Shown piece by piece: positions 21,341 to 33,957 of a DNA stretch of 64,000 nt. The stretch is taken from contig JAPEIS010000014.1 of the NCBI GenBank assembly GCA_029531795.1, positions 1,240,001 to 1,304,000 of the forward strand, in the 5' to 3' direction. Position 1 is the stretch's first letter. Each line of letters starts with the position of its first letter. A model generated the notes under the pieces. The model ran no database searches and was not told the DNA's origin. It saw only the letters and a list, made by a program, of their open reading frames with translations. The translations under genes and the position numbers were made by a program. This DNA is from Sclerotinia nivalis (lineage: Eukaryota > Ascomycota > Leotiomycetes > Helotiales > Sclerotiniaceae).

Positions 21341-22586
21341 TAGTCATGTACTACAACCAACCATTACACCTACAAACTTAATCAATAAAACTGCAATCCC
21401 TTACTCCTTGCTAATCCAAGCTTGAACGGGAGACGGTCGGTAGGCCATTCGCCTTCTCTACTTGAAGGCATAAAGCCTGACTCGCTTATTTAGAAGCCAT
21501 CTTCATCCAAAGCGCTATATGAGAAAACGAGCATGATGACCAAATCTTGCTTTCTAAATGTATAAGGAATGGAGAGATCAGTCCACAGCAGCGTTATCTT
21601 CTTGCCAACATGGAAAACTGGACTAGCTCAAAGACGAGGTCAAGCAGCAACACGCTCCTAGGAGCAGAAGATAGCTTTTCATTTTTGAATTGGAAGAGTA
21701 AGCATTGGGAGATGAGATGGAAAGTGAAAATGATGAAGATTTTTCTATTCAGTTTATGGCTCGAAAACACTTGATTCAAATCTAGTCGCTCAAAATGGAC
21801 CCGCATGTATGCAGTGACCACGGCCTAGGTTTCCAGCCAGCGTGTAACTTTAATTCATCTTTGAAGTTAAGCACATATTGTTTGTTAACTAACAACTTCA
21901 GACACAAGATTCTACGGATAACACAGCAACTCTCCCTGATAATCTGCACGTCATGCCCCTGAGCTCTTGGGTCCCAATCGAGCTAACTAGACTACTACAT
22001 CATCCTCTTCCAGATAGAATTATACCTACAAAAAGTAGAGGGGAAAAAAAGGAATAAATTGCAGCGAAAGCCAGTATATAAAAGCTCCAAGAAAAAAGAT
22101 TCTGGGAAATAGATTCCAGTATCCCATCAAGCTTTTCCATAATCTTCTCAGTATCATTGTATCATTGATAATAAATCCGGTCTGAGATCTTTCACAGTGG
22201 AAGCCCTGTTAACAAATGCACTCACATCAATGAAAGATAAATTGCAATCGTAAGGAGATAAAGTTTCTGGCCGTATCCAGCCTCCAGACTATTAATATAA
22301 AGGGGTAGGGGTTACCCGAGCGAGAAAATGCCCCTCATGATCAACCTCCATTCTCGATTCTCCTTAATGAAACTAAACCCCGGAAAAGTCAACATCTAGA
22401 ACTTTCTTTCTATTCCTTCCTGATCAAAACTCTAGGGTTCAATAATCTAGTCATGATTAGATCATCATCCTATATTTTCATTCCATAATCTATATTCTAT
22501 ATCTAAGTCACACAATTCATCATATATAAAACTATCCATTACCGATCCGGTCCGATCTAATCCAATCCTTCAATAACAATAATAAG

Positions 22587-22663
22587 ATCTTATATCTTAT
22601 ATCTTATATCTTATATCTTATATCTTATATCTTATATCTTATATCTTATATCTTATATCTTAT
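22587..22663 (+). repeat. Heptanucleotide satellite (ATCTTAT)11
   Basis: Eleven perfect head-to-tail copies of a 7-base unit, 77 bases in all. The perfection suggests recent slippage and probable length variation between strains. Confidence 0.95.
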
Positions 22664-23208
22664 CCATCACCTACCCCAATGTTTCTGTTTTCCCAATATC
22701 CCAATCTTCCTCCACTCCTCCACTCCTTAAATAAAAAAACCAGATCTATAGATCTAATCTAAGTACCTGATACTTAGTTAGCTTACTAGGTCTAAAAGAA
22801 AGAAAAAATATAAAGAAGAGGAAAAAAGAGAAGAGATGGGAAGATAGAGAGATGGGGGAGGGTGATTACGAATAAACACAAATTATGAATATCCATCACC
22901 ATGAAGGAGCAAAAGTATTCATTTAATAATTTCATGATTTTCATTTCTCGTGATTAATAATACTAATGCTAAGCATGATAATGGTATCTCTAGTCTCAAT
23001 GCATTTCAAAGTCTCTATCCTTTCCTTTATCCCATCTTTTCTCAATGTTTCAACCCCTCCCATTCTCTCTATTTTCTCCATTGTCGCATCTTTTCTCAAG
23101 GTTTAACTTCTTCCCAATGTTTCGTTCTATCCATTATCCATCTTTTCTCAAACATCTCAATCCACTCCAATATTCTATCCTTTTCTATAGCAGCACTTTT
23201 CCCATCCC

Positions 23209-26200
23209 TTAATGTGTAATAGCTTTAACACCCTGAAGAAGCATTCCACAAATCAAACCCCGCGCCACATTTTCGCATTGTAAAGCATCAAACAACTTTC
23301 CCAATGCCTCTCCAGTGGCCGCCTGTCCCATAACGCCTGTCAAAGCAATCGGCATACCCCTCTCTAGTAAAAGCTTTCTCGCCCTAACCCTCAACTTCTC
23401 CTTATCTTCTGCACTCATCTCTGCACGCCAGGTCTTCAGCTCGGTTTCTGTAGGTAATGCATTCTCTCTCAGTTTACGAACAGAAGAGGCAATTCCAGCA
23501 TCAGAAGTATAAGCTGCAATGACAGAGTCTTGTATGAGTTCTTGAATAGAGGATAAAGAAGGGTTTCCTGGGCGAAGGAGGAAGGTTTTCGCAGCAGTTA
23601 GGAGCGTGCGTCGGAAGGTCCAAGCGGAAGAGAGGGTGTAGAGCTCTGTTATGACAGCGAAGAGGAGCTCAATTGCTACTTTGGTTTCCTCTTCATTTAG
23701 TGGCGCAGGCGTACCGCCATTTTCCAACACAGCTTTTGTTTCCTTCTCACTTAGCAGCGCAGGCGTACTGCTATTGTCCAGAACAGCTTTTGTTTCTTTC
23801 TCACTTAAAGGCACAGGCGTACTGCTATTGTCCAGAACAGCTTTGATTTCCTCCTCATTTGATGGCACAGGTGTATCGCTGTTGTCATTATCCACTAGAG
23901 CTTGGGATGATGGTCTTTTGACTGCAGCTTCTGAAGTGTAGTCATCGGGCATCTCAGTAGGTGGTGGTGGTAAACGCAATTCTTGGGAATCTTTCATGGT
24001 TGGTGATGAAAATGGTGTATCCTCAGGTTTTGTCGATGAAGTTTGGCTAGGCTCTCGACTGTGCAATGGGCTGTATGTAGCGCTCATGTGACTGCTTACA
24101 GAAGATCCTCTGGTTCTAATACCAGATTCTTCCACAGCTCCTGGAATAGATCCACGGCTCAGCTTTCGTCCGAGGGATACAGCCTTTCCGGGTTGTGAAA
24201 CGACAGAAGCTGCTTTTGAACTATCCTCGCTCAATCTACCTCTTTTTGATTCAAAGAAAGAACCATTTGATGGGGTCGTACTGTCCACTCTTGACAGCAC
24301 TGGTGTTGAAATGCGATTTTGGGACTGCAAGCTGCTTTGACTAGATCTTTTTTGTGCAAGTGATCCAATGTTGTTGAAAACACCTGTGACACCAGCAGCT
24401 GCCCCCTTTGGTGCACTTCTAAGCGTATCAATCATGCCTTTACCCATATTCTCCAGAGATGAAGTAGGCCAGGCAAAGCCAGCTTTTGTAACTGGTGCTG
24501 GCATGATTCCTTGCTCCTTCTCCAAGAACCGTTTCATGCCCTCACTTTCAGCAAGTGCTTGGTGAACAAGAGCATCTTTCACATACCGCTCTAATTCGCC
24601 GCGTAATGATGGTTTGGTGTGGCTTTTCCACTTTGGCAAATCTTGGTGTTGCTCAATGAATGTCGTAGCGCCCGAAACTTTGGCAATTCGTCCGAGGACT
24701 TCATGCAGTGTTTCAAAATCCGAATATCTTCGGACTATCATCCATCCAGGATGGATTGATGACTCTGGTTCGATTTGAACCATATAATCCATGGTAGGTT
24801 TACTTTTGATCCTTCCTTTATCGGATGCGATCGAGTCATCATAAATAATGATGTTTGCGTTGTGAAGAGTCAAAGACACTGTTTTTCGTCGTTGAGGTGA
24901 TGCTGGATTTGATTGTAAAGCAATAGGTGTTGGAGGTACAATTTGGTCGAAGTTCGTAAAGGAGGAAGTAGTTTGTGGTGTTGTAGGTGATATAGGTGAT
25001 ATAGGGTTTTTCGAATCGGAAGATACAGGAGATCTGCCTTTCGAATCAGATCCAGACAGTGAAGGTCTTGAGTCTGCGATAGGAGTGTGAGGTGGAATGC
25101 CATTTGTCGACGATACAAGGGTCGATTCCGGTTGTATATTTTCTTTGATGTTTTTATCACCGAGGACTTTATTCTCCTCGTCCTTGATATTATCAATTTG
25201 TGCAAGTTTCTTTACCTCCTCCTCAGCAATCAACATGCTGAGTCTCTTCGTTTCTGCCATCGCTTCATTCGTGGCCTCTTCATCTGATAATCGTCTTTGA
25301 TGTCTTAGTTTCTTGGGAGATCTGGTGATACTAACATTACCGACATTTCCATCAATGTCGGAAAATGGGTCGTGAATATTTCTACGGTCCATGGCTTCAT
25401 CAAGAGCCTGTCCCAATCCAGGTTCCCCATCTTCCAGCAGGTATACGATCCATCCATTAATAAATTCCGGCTTGGAACAGCTTTTTAGTGTCATCTCTAG
25501 GACGACTCCAGCTAATATCTCCCTCAAAAAGATCCTGACCGGTTCGGATTCATAAATCGACTTCTCCAGAAAGTTTTGCAGAATATCATCTGCGGCCAAT
25601 TGGAACTGCTTCTTCTGTTGTTTCTCGTTCATAATGTTGGCCAAATTGCAATTTGAATTTGCAGTCAAATAAGTAGTTACCATCTCTTCGACAGGCCTGA
25701 TGGTTCCCTGGGTGGCGGAGGTTGCATTTGCCAACTCATTGAGAAAGACAATGGTAATGGATGAGGAATTGGTAAGGAAATTGAGTAAAGTGTCGGCAGG
25801 CCGCTTTCTTGAGAGACGCTGAGACATGGATAGAATGAACCTCGTAAGGGCCAATCTCGTAGCAATGAGGAAGGTTTCATCGCTAGGGAGTATAGGATTG
25901 TACCAGTGCTTGACATAGTCTCGAACAATGGCATCAACCAATTCGTTCAAGGCAATGGCAGTCTTGGGTCGGAATTTCTCGAAGTTGCTTCCTGTGTTCT
26001 CGACCAATTCGACTTGAACGTCATCTGGCTTGACATACAAATCTACTACAGGCGTAACACTTTTGTCTGTGAATATTGTATGTACAATGACACCGCCTAA
26101 AGCTCCTAGGAGCAGAATGAATAGTCCATCTATTATTATATATATGCTGAATGCTAAGGCAAGGGCTATCAACACAAGTTGCTCGTTTGAAGCCGCAGAA

Positions 26201-26286
26201 AGAAATCGTAGTAATCGGGTAGTTGCGTGGTTGCTGGTCGCGCCTTCCGCGACCTTGGACTCATTTGTTGAATCCATTGTGAACAT
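23209..26286 (-). CDS. PXA-PX-Nexin_C membrane protein (sorting nexin type)
   Basis: An intronless 1,025-residue protein. A strongly hydrophobic segment at about residues 37-72 forms a membrane hairpin or one to two helices. The PXA domain follows (about 105-290, with IVRDYVKHWYNPILPSDE and FLREILAGVVLEM). A low-complexity linker leads to the PX domain (about 465-590, with WMIVRRYSDFETLHEVLG, the phosphoinositide-contacting RRYSDF element). A second disordered Ser/Pro linker follows, then a Nexin_C domain (about 878-1020). This is the fungal relative of Mdm1/SNX13-type proteins without the RGS domain. Relatives work at ER, endosome or vacuole contact sites. Just before Nexin_C are four tandem 18-residue repeats (DNSSTPVPLSEKETKAVL type) encoded by a 54-base minisatellite. 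Confidence 0.88.
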   Translation of the reverse strand: MFTMDSTNESKVAEGATSNHATTRLLRFLSAASNEQLVLIALALAFSIYIIIDGLFILLLGALGGVIVHTIFTDKSVTPVVDLYVKPDDVQVELVENTGSNFEKFRPKTAIALNELVDAIVRDYVKHWYNPILPSDETFLIATRLALTRFILSMSQRLSRKRPADTLLNFLTNSSSITIVFLNELANATSATQGTIRPVEEMVTTYLTANSNCNLANIMNEKQQKKQFQLAADDILQNFLEKSIYESEPVRIFLREILAGVVLEMTLKSCSKPEFINGWIVYLLEDGEPGLGQALDEAMDRRNIHDPFSDIDGNVGNVSITRSPKKLRHQRRLSDEEATNEAMAETKRLSMLIAEEEVKKLAQIDNIKDEENKVLGDKNIKENIQPESTLVSSTNGIPPHTPIADSRPSLSGSDSKGRSPVSSDSKNPISPISPTTPQTTSSFTNFDQIVPPTPIALQSNPASPQRRKTVSLTLHNANIIIYDDSIASDKGRIKSKPTMDYMVQIEPESSIHPGWMIVRRYSDFETLHEVLGRIAKVSGATTFIEQHQDLPKWKSHTKPSLRGELERYVKDALVHQALAESEGMKRFLEKEQGIMPAPVTKAGFAWPTSSLENMGKGMIDTLRSAPKGAAAGVTGVFNNIGSLAQKRSSQSSLQSQNRISTPVLSRVDSTTPSNGSFFESKRGRLSEDSSKAASVVSQPGKAVSLGRKLSRGSIPGAVEESGIRTRGSSVSSHMSATYSPLHSREPSQTSSTKPEDTPFSSPTMKDSQELRLPPPPTEMPDDYTSEAAVKRPSSQALVDNDNSDTPVPSNEEEIKAVLDNSSTPVPLSEKETKAVLDNSSTPALLSEKETKAVLENGGTPAPLNEEETKVAIELLFAVITELYTLSSAWTFRRTLLTAAKTFLLRPGNPSLSSIQELIQDSVIAAYTSDAGIASSVRKLRENALPTETELKTWRAEMSAEDKEKLRVRARKLLLERGMPIALTGVMGQAATGEALGKLFDALQCENVARGLICGMLLQGVKAITH
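23690..23900 (-). repeat. In-frame 54-bp minisatellite in the PX gene
   Basis: About four imperfect 54-base units encode 18-residue repeats of the form DNSSTPVPLSEKETKAVL. The unit length is a multiple of three, so copy number can change without breaking the frame. Confidence 0.85.
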
Positions 26287-27564
26287 TCAGGTTGCTATGT
26301 TGTTTGAATGCGTTGTATTGCTTGAATGTATCGTAATTTCTGAATCTGTCGTAACGATTCAAACCTGCTGTCGCAAGAATCAGAAAGTGCGAAGGAATGC
26401 TGTATCGTCATAGCCTACCTAGTAATTTATTAGCGTGTCTTCCATATGAATAGCTTCACGTACTAGGAAGGTACTAACATTAGATCGAATGTCAAATATC
26501 GAAAGAGCATTCGAGACTCATACTTCAAATGCTCAACTACATTTTGAACGATGAAATGTTGGTTTCTACCTCCTAGGTAGATACTTTTCTTTTTCTTTGA
26601 GGCTGAGTTGAAACAGAACCTCGTTATCGGTGATAACACTATTTCATTGTTCTATTGAATTTGAAATTTGAACATTCAAAATGGTTAGATTATACCATTA
26701 CTCGAAATCTAGATGTTTATTTCAGATTTAAAAAATACATTTCCCTTTACTATTCTTTTACTATTTCATGCCCTCATGTAGTATAGGTGTGCAATAGATC
26801 CATTTGAAATTAGATACTCACATATCACTTCTGGCCACCCCTGAAGCAAAAAATAGAAACGCCTAAAACGTCTAGATCTGTTAGATCGTCAGGGATGACT
26901 TCCCTTTCCCCAGCTCTGAAGCTAACAAGTAAGGTACTTCCCGCTGGTAAAAGCTTGAGTGAGGTATCCGGTAAGAATGCCGGGCACTAAAATCAAACCG
27001 GTGCCCTTTAGGAAAATTTTTATATTAAATTAATTAATCATTATTTCTAATATGAGATTTTCATATAACCAGGGACAGCATTTAATTTATCATAGCTTTT
27101 GACTTCAATAAAATCAAAATATCATATGAATATCAATTGAATTTTCAAAAATACCCCTTCCAATTCTCATTTTAGTGGTATCCGTTTCTTCTCTCCCCAC
27201 CATGAAGATCCCTCCCTACCTGAGTCGCCAAAATCAATTTACGCGCAAACGCGAAATCTCGTCTTGATTTCGTTACAGACGCGTCTACCAGATAAAACAT
27301 CACGATAACAATAAAAACTATCAAACAATCTTTTGTTCTAATCTGAAACTTAAACGAACACTTTCAATTACATCACCAATCCCCTCTAAATAATCTCATC
27401 TCATCTCATCTCATCTATTTCCTTCCATTCATCAACACGACAAAGTAATCCATCACTCTTCTCTCAAAACATTAAACCCACCCAACACGTGTCACTTCCA
27501 ATCCCCTCTCGCGCATTTCAATCTCAATTTCAATTTCGACATCATAATCTAAGTCTCATCAAAA
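26287..27564. other. Divergent intergenic region, PX gene / SUB1
   Basis: AT-rich, with CCTAGGTA-like motifs near 26411 and 26572. The SUB1 side has Cys-CT-rich leader DNA and a GACGCGTC palindrome at 27278-27285. No gene is supported. Confidence 0.5.
27279..27284. promoter_or_regulatory. MCB-like ACGCGT element
   Basis: ACGCGT inside the palindrome GACGCGTC, 281 bases before the SUB1 start, with two further ACGCG-like cores at 27241-27253. Such elements are MBF targets in yeasts; activity here is inferred. Confidence 0.3.
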
Positions 27565-28409
27565 ATGCCAAAACGAAGTCGCGCAGAACCTGTCGAAACC
27601 TACGATTCCGATGGTGGTTTCGTATCCAACGATGATACTACAGTTCGCAAGGTGAGTTCCCTCGTTCAATCCAATCCCAACCATCTTCACATTCCCTACC
27701 CTTTTCTCTCTAGCATTGTCCAAATCCAATACCAATTATCTTTACCCACTCTACTCTCGCGCTCCAAAACCCCTCAGATACCCGACCCCCCGCTAACATA
27801 CCCCTCAGTCTAAGAAATCCAAAACCACAAAAGCCACCACAACAAGCAAACCCACTTCCTCCTCTTCTTCGACCACCCCCTCATGGGACCTCTCAACCGG
27901 CCGCGCTCCCCGCAAAATCGAGCTCTCAGATTTCAAAGGTCAAACCCTCATAAACATCCGCGAATTCTACGAGAAAGATGGAAATCTCTTACCCGGAAAG
28001 AAGGTTTGCGCCCCTTTTATATCCCTTCTATAAATCCCACATATCTGTAATATGAAAAAAAAAACGGGAGAGCCAAAAAGATAAACGAAGCTGACATGTA
28101 ACAAAACAGGGCATCTCCCTAACCATCGACCAATACAAAAACTTCCTCCAATCCATCCCGCAAATCAACGCCAATCTCAAGAAAAAGGGTATTGACATTA
28201 CTCCTGAAGAAGAAGAGGAAGTCGAGGAAAACGAAGACCTAGACGACGGAGAAGATGAAGAAGAAGAAGAAGCAGTAGAAACAGACTCAGAAGCCGACAA
28301 AAAATCCAAGAACAAGAGCAAGAATAAGAAAGTCAAGTCAGCAGCAGCGCAGAAGGGCAAGAAGAGCAAAAAAGAAAATATTGAAGCTACGAGTGATGAG
28401 GAGGAGTGA
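27565..28409 (+). CDS. SUB1: Transcriptional coactivator Sub1/PC4
   Basis: Three exons (27565-27651, 27809-28003, 28110-28409) give 193 residues. The protein opens MPKRSRAEPVETYDSDGGFV, then a Ser/Thr/Lys-rich linker. The PC4 domain follows: KIELSDFKGQTLINIREFY, EKDGNLLPGKKGISLTIDQY and KNFLQSIPQINANLKKKG, which binds single-stranded DNA. The C-terminal third is a strongly acidic then Lys-rich tail ending SDEEE, a feature of filamentous fungal members. Sub1 aids RNA polymerase II pre-initiation, elongation and 3' processing, and protects single-stranded DNA. Intron 1 (157 bases) and intron 2 (106 bases) have GTGAGT and GTTTGC donors. The PC4 domain is split by intron 2 inside the PGKKG turn. 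Confidence 0.93.
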
Positions 28410-28907
28410 TACGATCGATGTTGTTTTCGATGGGGATTTCGGAGGTGGATGCTTGGTTTTGAGGGGTAACCAAGGGGTGGTTATTTTGAAGCTCTGAGAG
28501 TGTGTGAGCTTTCGTGTCGTTGTGGATTTACTTACGTTTCTGTGGATTTAATTTGCTTGGTTCTACTTTTCCATGCGAGATCCAACATGAAGGGTACATT
28601 TTGCTATGAGCAATCCAGCGATCTCCAAAGTTGTGGAATTTGGTGCTTGTTTTGAACTTTACGGGATGATATATCTGAGGGGATAACCAGGGAGGAAACA
28701 CGCGCACGCTTACGACCATGATGAAATACAATTATGTAATAATACCAATCAATTTTTATGTACCAGAATCGATGAATCCATACAACCATTCCGCTCAGGA
28801 GTCTCACATCCTCTACTAGTGTTCACCTCAAGTATAGTATCTACGAGCTCCCACCAGCACATTCCATCCTCAGTCCTTTCCAAGAACCAGATCAAAGAAA
28901 TAAGTAT
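28410..28907. other. Convergent 3' flanks, SUB1 / glucoamylase
   Basis: A 498-base convergent intergenic region. Short minus-strand open frames here lack any coding signal. Confidence 0.5.
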
Positions 28908-31113
<2,206 letters not shown>

Positions 31114-33957
31114 GATGGGTTGCACGGCGTGAAGAACGAGTGTGCTATTGAGATTGCTGATGGAGTTGAGAGAGGTGAGAGCGGAAAGTAAAGAGGAAGC
31201 CATTGCTATTTATATTAATAAGAGTACTCCTCCTTCCTAGGCCTTCTTCATGGATGAAAGTATGTGGGTCAGAATTGGGTGCCGTTAAGGTACTAGGTAG
31301 CTTGATGCATCCGGAGTCTTCAAAGGATTTTAGGATAGTGTGGAGGGTAGGGTAGTTGAGCCAAGGTACCTAGTACAATTGTGAAGATGTGATGAGCTCA
31401 TCGAGGGGGGCTAGAATTTTGCCTTTATGTTTTACGTACCTAGGTAGGTACCTAGCTTAAGGTACGGCTTAAGGTACGGAGGCAGGCAGTCACAAGGTTG
31501 CGTCGATACGAAGGTGCCGCCTTTTTTAGGTTCTTAGGTACTTAGGCGGGACTTTTGCATGCGTGTTTATGCCTTTTGCATGTGTCTTACGCCGTTTGAT
31601 CTGTGTTGAAATTTGAATAATGCTAAATGAATCTGAATGAATAATTAAAACCCCTTGGTTTTTCCTTAAATAATCTTACATGGTGACAAGCTGAAGGTGC
31701 GACATTTTCTCTGTTCATTGGACAATTTGGTACATCTGTAAAAGTGGCCCCTGAAAGATCGTGTCTAGATGTGATTGATTGTACCTACCTCATTAGTAAA
31801 AACTCAGCTATCAGACAAGACAGGTCACGGGACAGACATTTAGACTCTAGAGTAACCACAGCAGAAAGTCTATGCTTAAAAGCTTAAAAGTTTGAAGCTT
31901 GAAGATCTCAGCTTGCTTGGAGATCTCAGATTCTCAGCAATATTACCTACAGTAAACCTATGAATATGATAATGGATAATATAAACTACTCCACCAGGAA
32001 GCCGGCGAAAGGAATCGAACCTAAATAGTATTATATTTCATATTGGGTAACACCTACCTACCTACCTACCTAGGTAAATAAATAAATAAATAAATAAACA
32101 AATCCGTTAGTACGTAAACGTATACTACCTACCGACATATACCTAGCTTCCTGGAGAAGTTGAGGTGTTTTGTTCATATGCTTATATTACTAACCCCACA
32201 AATAAAACATTTCCATTTTCGCTAGTCTGGGGTCCCCACAAGTTACAACAAAACTTGAACAAAGTCATTTTCCCATCTAATCGGGCCGTCCCATGTTTTG
32301 TCCGCAGCCCCAGACTGAATTTACATCCCCGCGCAGCTTGTCTACATTTATTGCATGCATCGCATCAGTACTAGGTAGGTAGATGAAGATTATTTGGTAA
32401 ACATTCTCATTGCAGAATCCAGATGTATAACTATTCACATATGTCAAATTTTTTCCTGTTTCGTGTACTAGGTGGTAGTTGGGCTCAATAATTCTTGAAG
32501 GTATCGGTTGAGATATGCGACTTTGGCAATAAAACCGAAACTCCGCGCAATAGAACTCGCCCTTCGAGGAATTGGGGTACTGCGAAGATCTTCTTGAGGA
32601 TGTTGACATAGATAGCTACAAAATGGCTAAAGCCTCGAAAGGTCGGGACCGACGGGTCCTTTAAATTACCTTGTCTTTATGGAAAACAGCGGGATCTTCA
32701 AATTGTCCGTTATCAGACCGATTTATGAGGCCATTACCTTGTGGACCTGGACTACTAGGTAGTAAGTAGATTGCCGAATTGCTGATGTGCTGTAAGATGG
32801 GCCCATCAAGCAAAGTAGCCAAAAATACCGAGGTTGCGAAAGTTAACTTTTTTCTCAGACTGAAGACTCCAAGCTGTTCCGGGTACATACTAGGTACATA
32901 CATGCATGCAAGGCTGGCCCATTGCCACTGAGCAAGATATTATTGTGGTAGTCATATTAAAGATCAGATCATGCAAGCAATGCAGGTCGAGCTTCCAATT
33001 TCAGCATAGTGGAAATGAATCCAGCTACAAAAGCCTCGTGCGCCAAGGAAAGATATTGTACTCAAGGTACCACGGAGTATGGCAAGGAGTATGGCAAGGT
33101 TGTGGGATTCTGATGCTTGCAATGTGATGCATAAATACTTCACGTCATTCAATTGAAAAAGGGTGATGCAAGATAATAATCAATTATGTATCGGGCCTTT
33201 TCTCTGCTTCTCTGCAGAAGAGAAACTAGAAAACATGTGAACATCTATATAATACTCAACTTAACGCGCAATGCGCTCGTCCAGGTCTACCATTGAAGAT
33301 CATTCCAACGGAGTGACGACCGTTTGAGGATGATAGTCCGCCACTCATATAAATCCTTCACAAGCTGCTCGTACATCCATGCAATCGCCTAAAGATTGAA
33401 TGGAACGGTACCGTAATGGAAATTGAAGTCTTGCTTCAACACGTAAATGCCCCGAAGTTGAAATGTAGACGAGAGGGTTATTCCGCAACCTCAAAGGCTA
33501 ACAGCCTAGGCAAACAGATTTGGAATCTGACGTCTTCAGTACACTCATCTACCGAATCAGCCGAAGCGACTCAGGTTTCATAAGGACTGATTAATCTGAG
33601 ATTTGTCGATCGGATATTGACATCATAGATTACCTTGGTAGGTTGATGGCTCCATAGACGATCGAACTGCCTCAGCATACAACCTTACACCATCACTGCG
33701 AGCAGTTTTGATGAAGGGACGCTGGACACAAATCTCATGTTTTTGTAAGAAAAAATTTAAAAATATTTTGCATGAGGAAAAAGTTTTGTAGCGAAACAAG
33801 TCGCGCTAATTTAGCGTGCATTTGAAGCTGCACTAGTGTGTATTCGGTTAGATTAAAATTGCCTGTCAGCCTCACAGTTCAACTTCAATATTGTTTATTT
33901 CGCCAAAACTCGACACAATAATCATCAATTAATTTTTTTAAAACACATCATATCACA
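31114..33957. other. 2.8-kb intergenic region with CCTAGG motifs
   Basis: Lies between the divergent glucoamylase and SNU66 genes. Dense in (T)ACCTAGGTA(GGTA) runs (31370-31560, 32040-32150, 32370, 32750-32890) and a TAAA microsatellite at 32076-32099. Short open frames occur but none is supported. Confidence 0.6.
32076..32099 (+). repeat. (TAAA)n microsatellite
   Basis: About six tandem copies of AAAT/TAAA directly after a CTAC/CCTA-repeat that ends in CCTAGG. Confidence 0.8.

Larger units (their letters stand above)
20058..23208. other. 3.1-kb gene-free stretch with repeats
   Basis: This convergent region between MAD2 and the PX gene holds the decayed GTTGCAT array and a heptanucleotide satellite (listed separately). 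It also has a duplicated AAGATATTTCTTT at 20321-20345 and long CT-rich and AT-rich tracts. No gene is supported. Confidence 0.6.

Noticed and set aside
21800..21890. TGAAGTTAAGCAC-like stretch resembling part of 5S rRNA
   Set aside because: The rest of a 5S gene (both flanks and stem pairings) is not present; a coincidental match.
31990..32030. Minus-strand GGTTCGATTCC, a perfect tRNA B-box
   Set aside because: The upstream sequence has no D-arm, anticodon arm or acceptor stem; at best a tRNA scrap.
33500..33545. Hairpin CAGATTTGGAATCTG resembling a tRNA anticodon arm
   Set aside because: No T-arm with a TTC core and no pairing acceptor ends around it.
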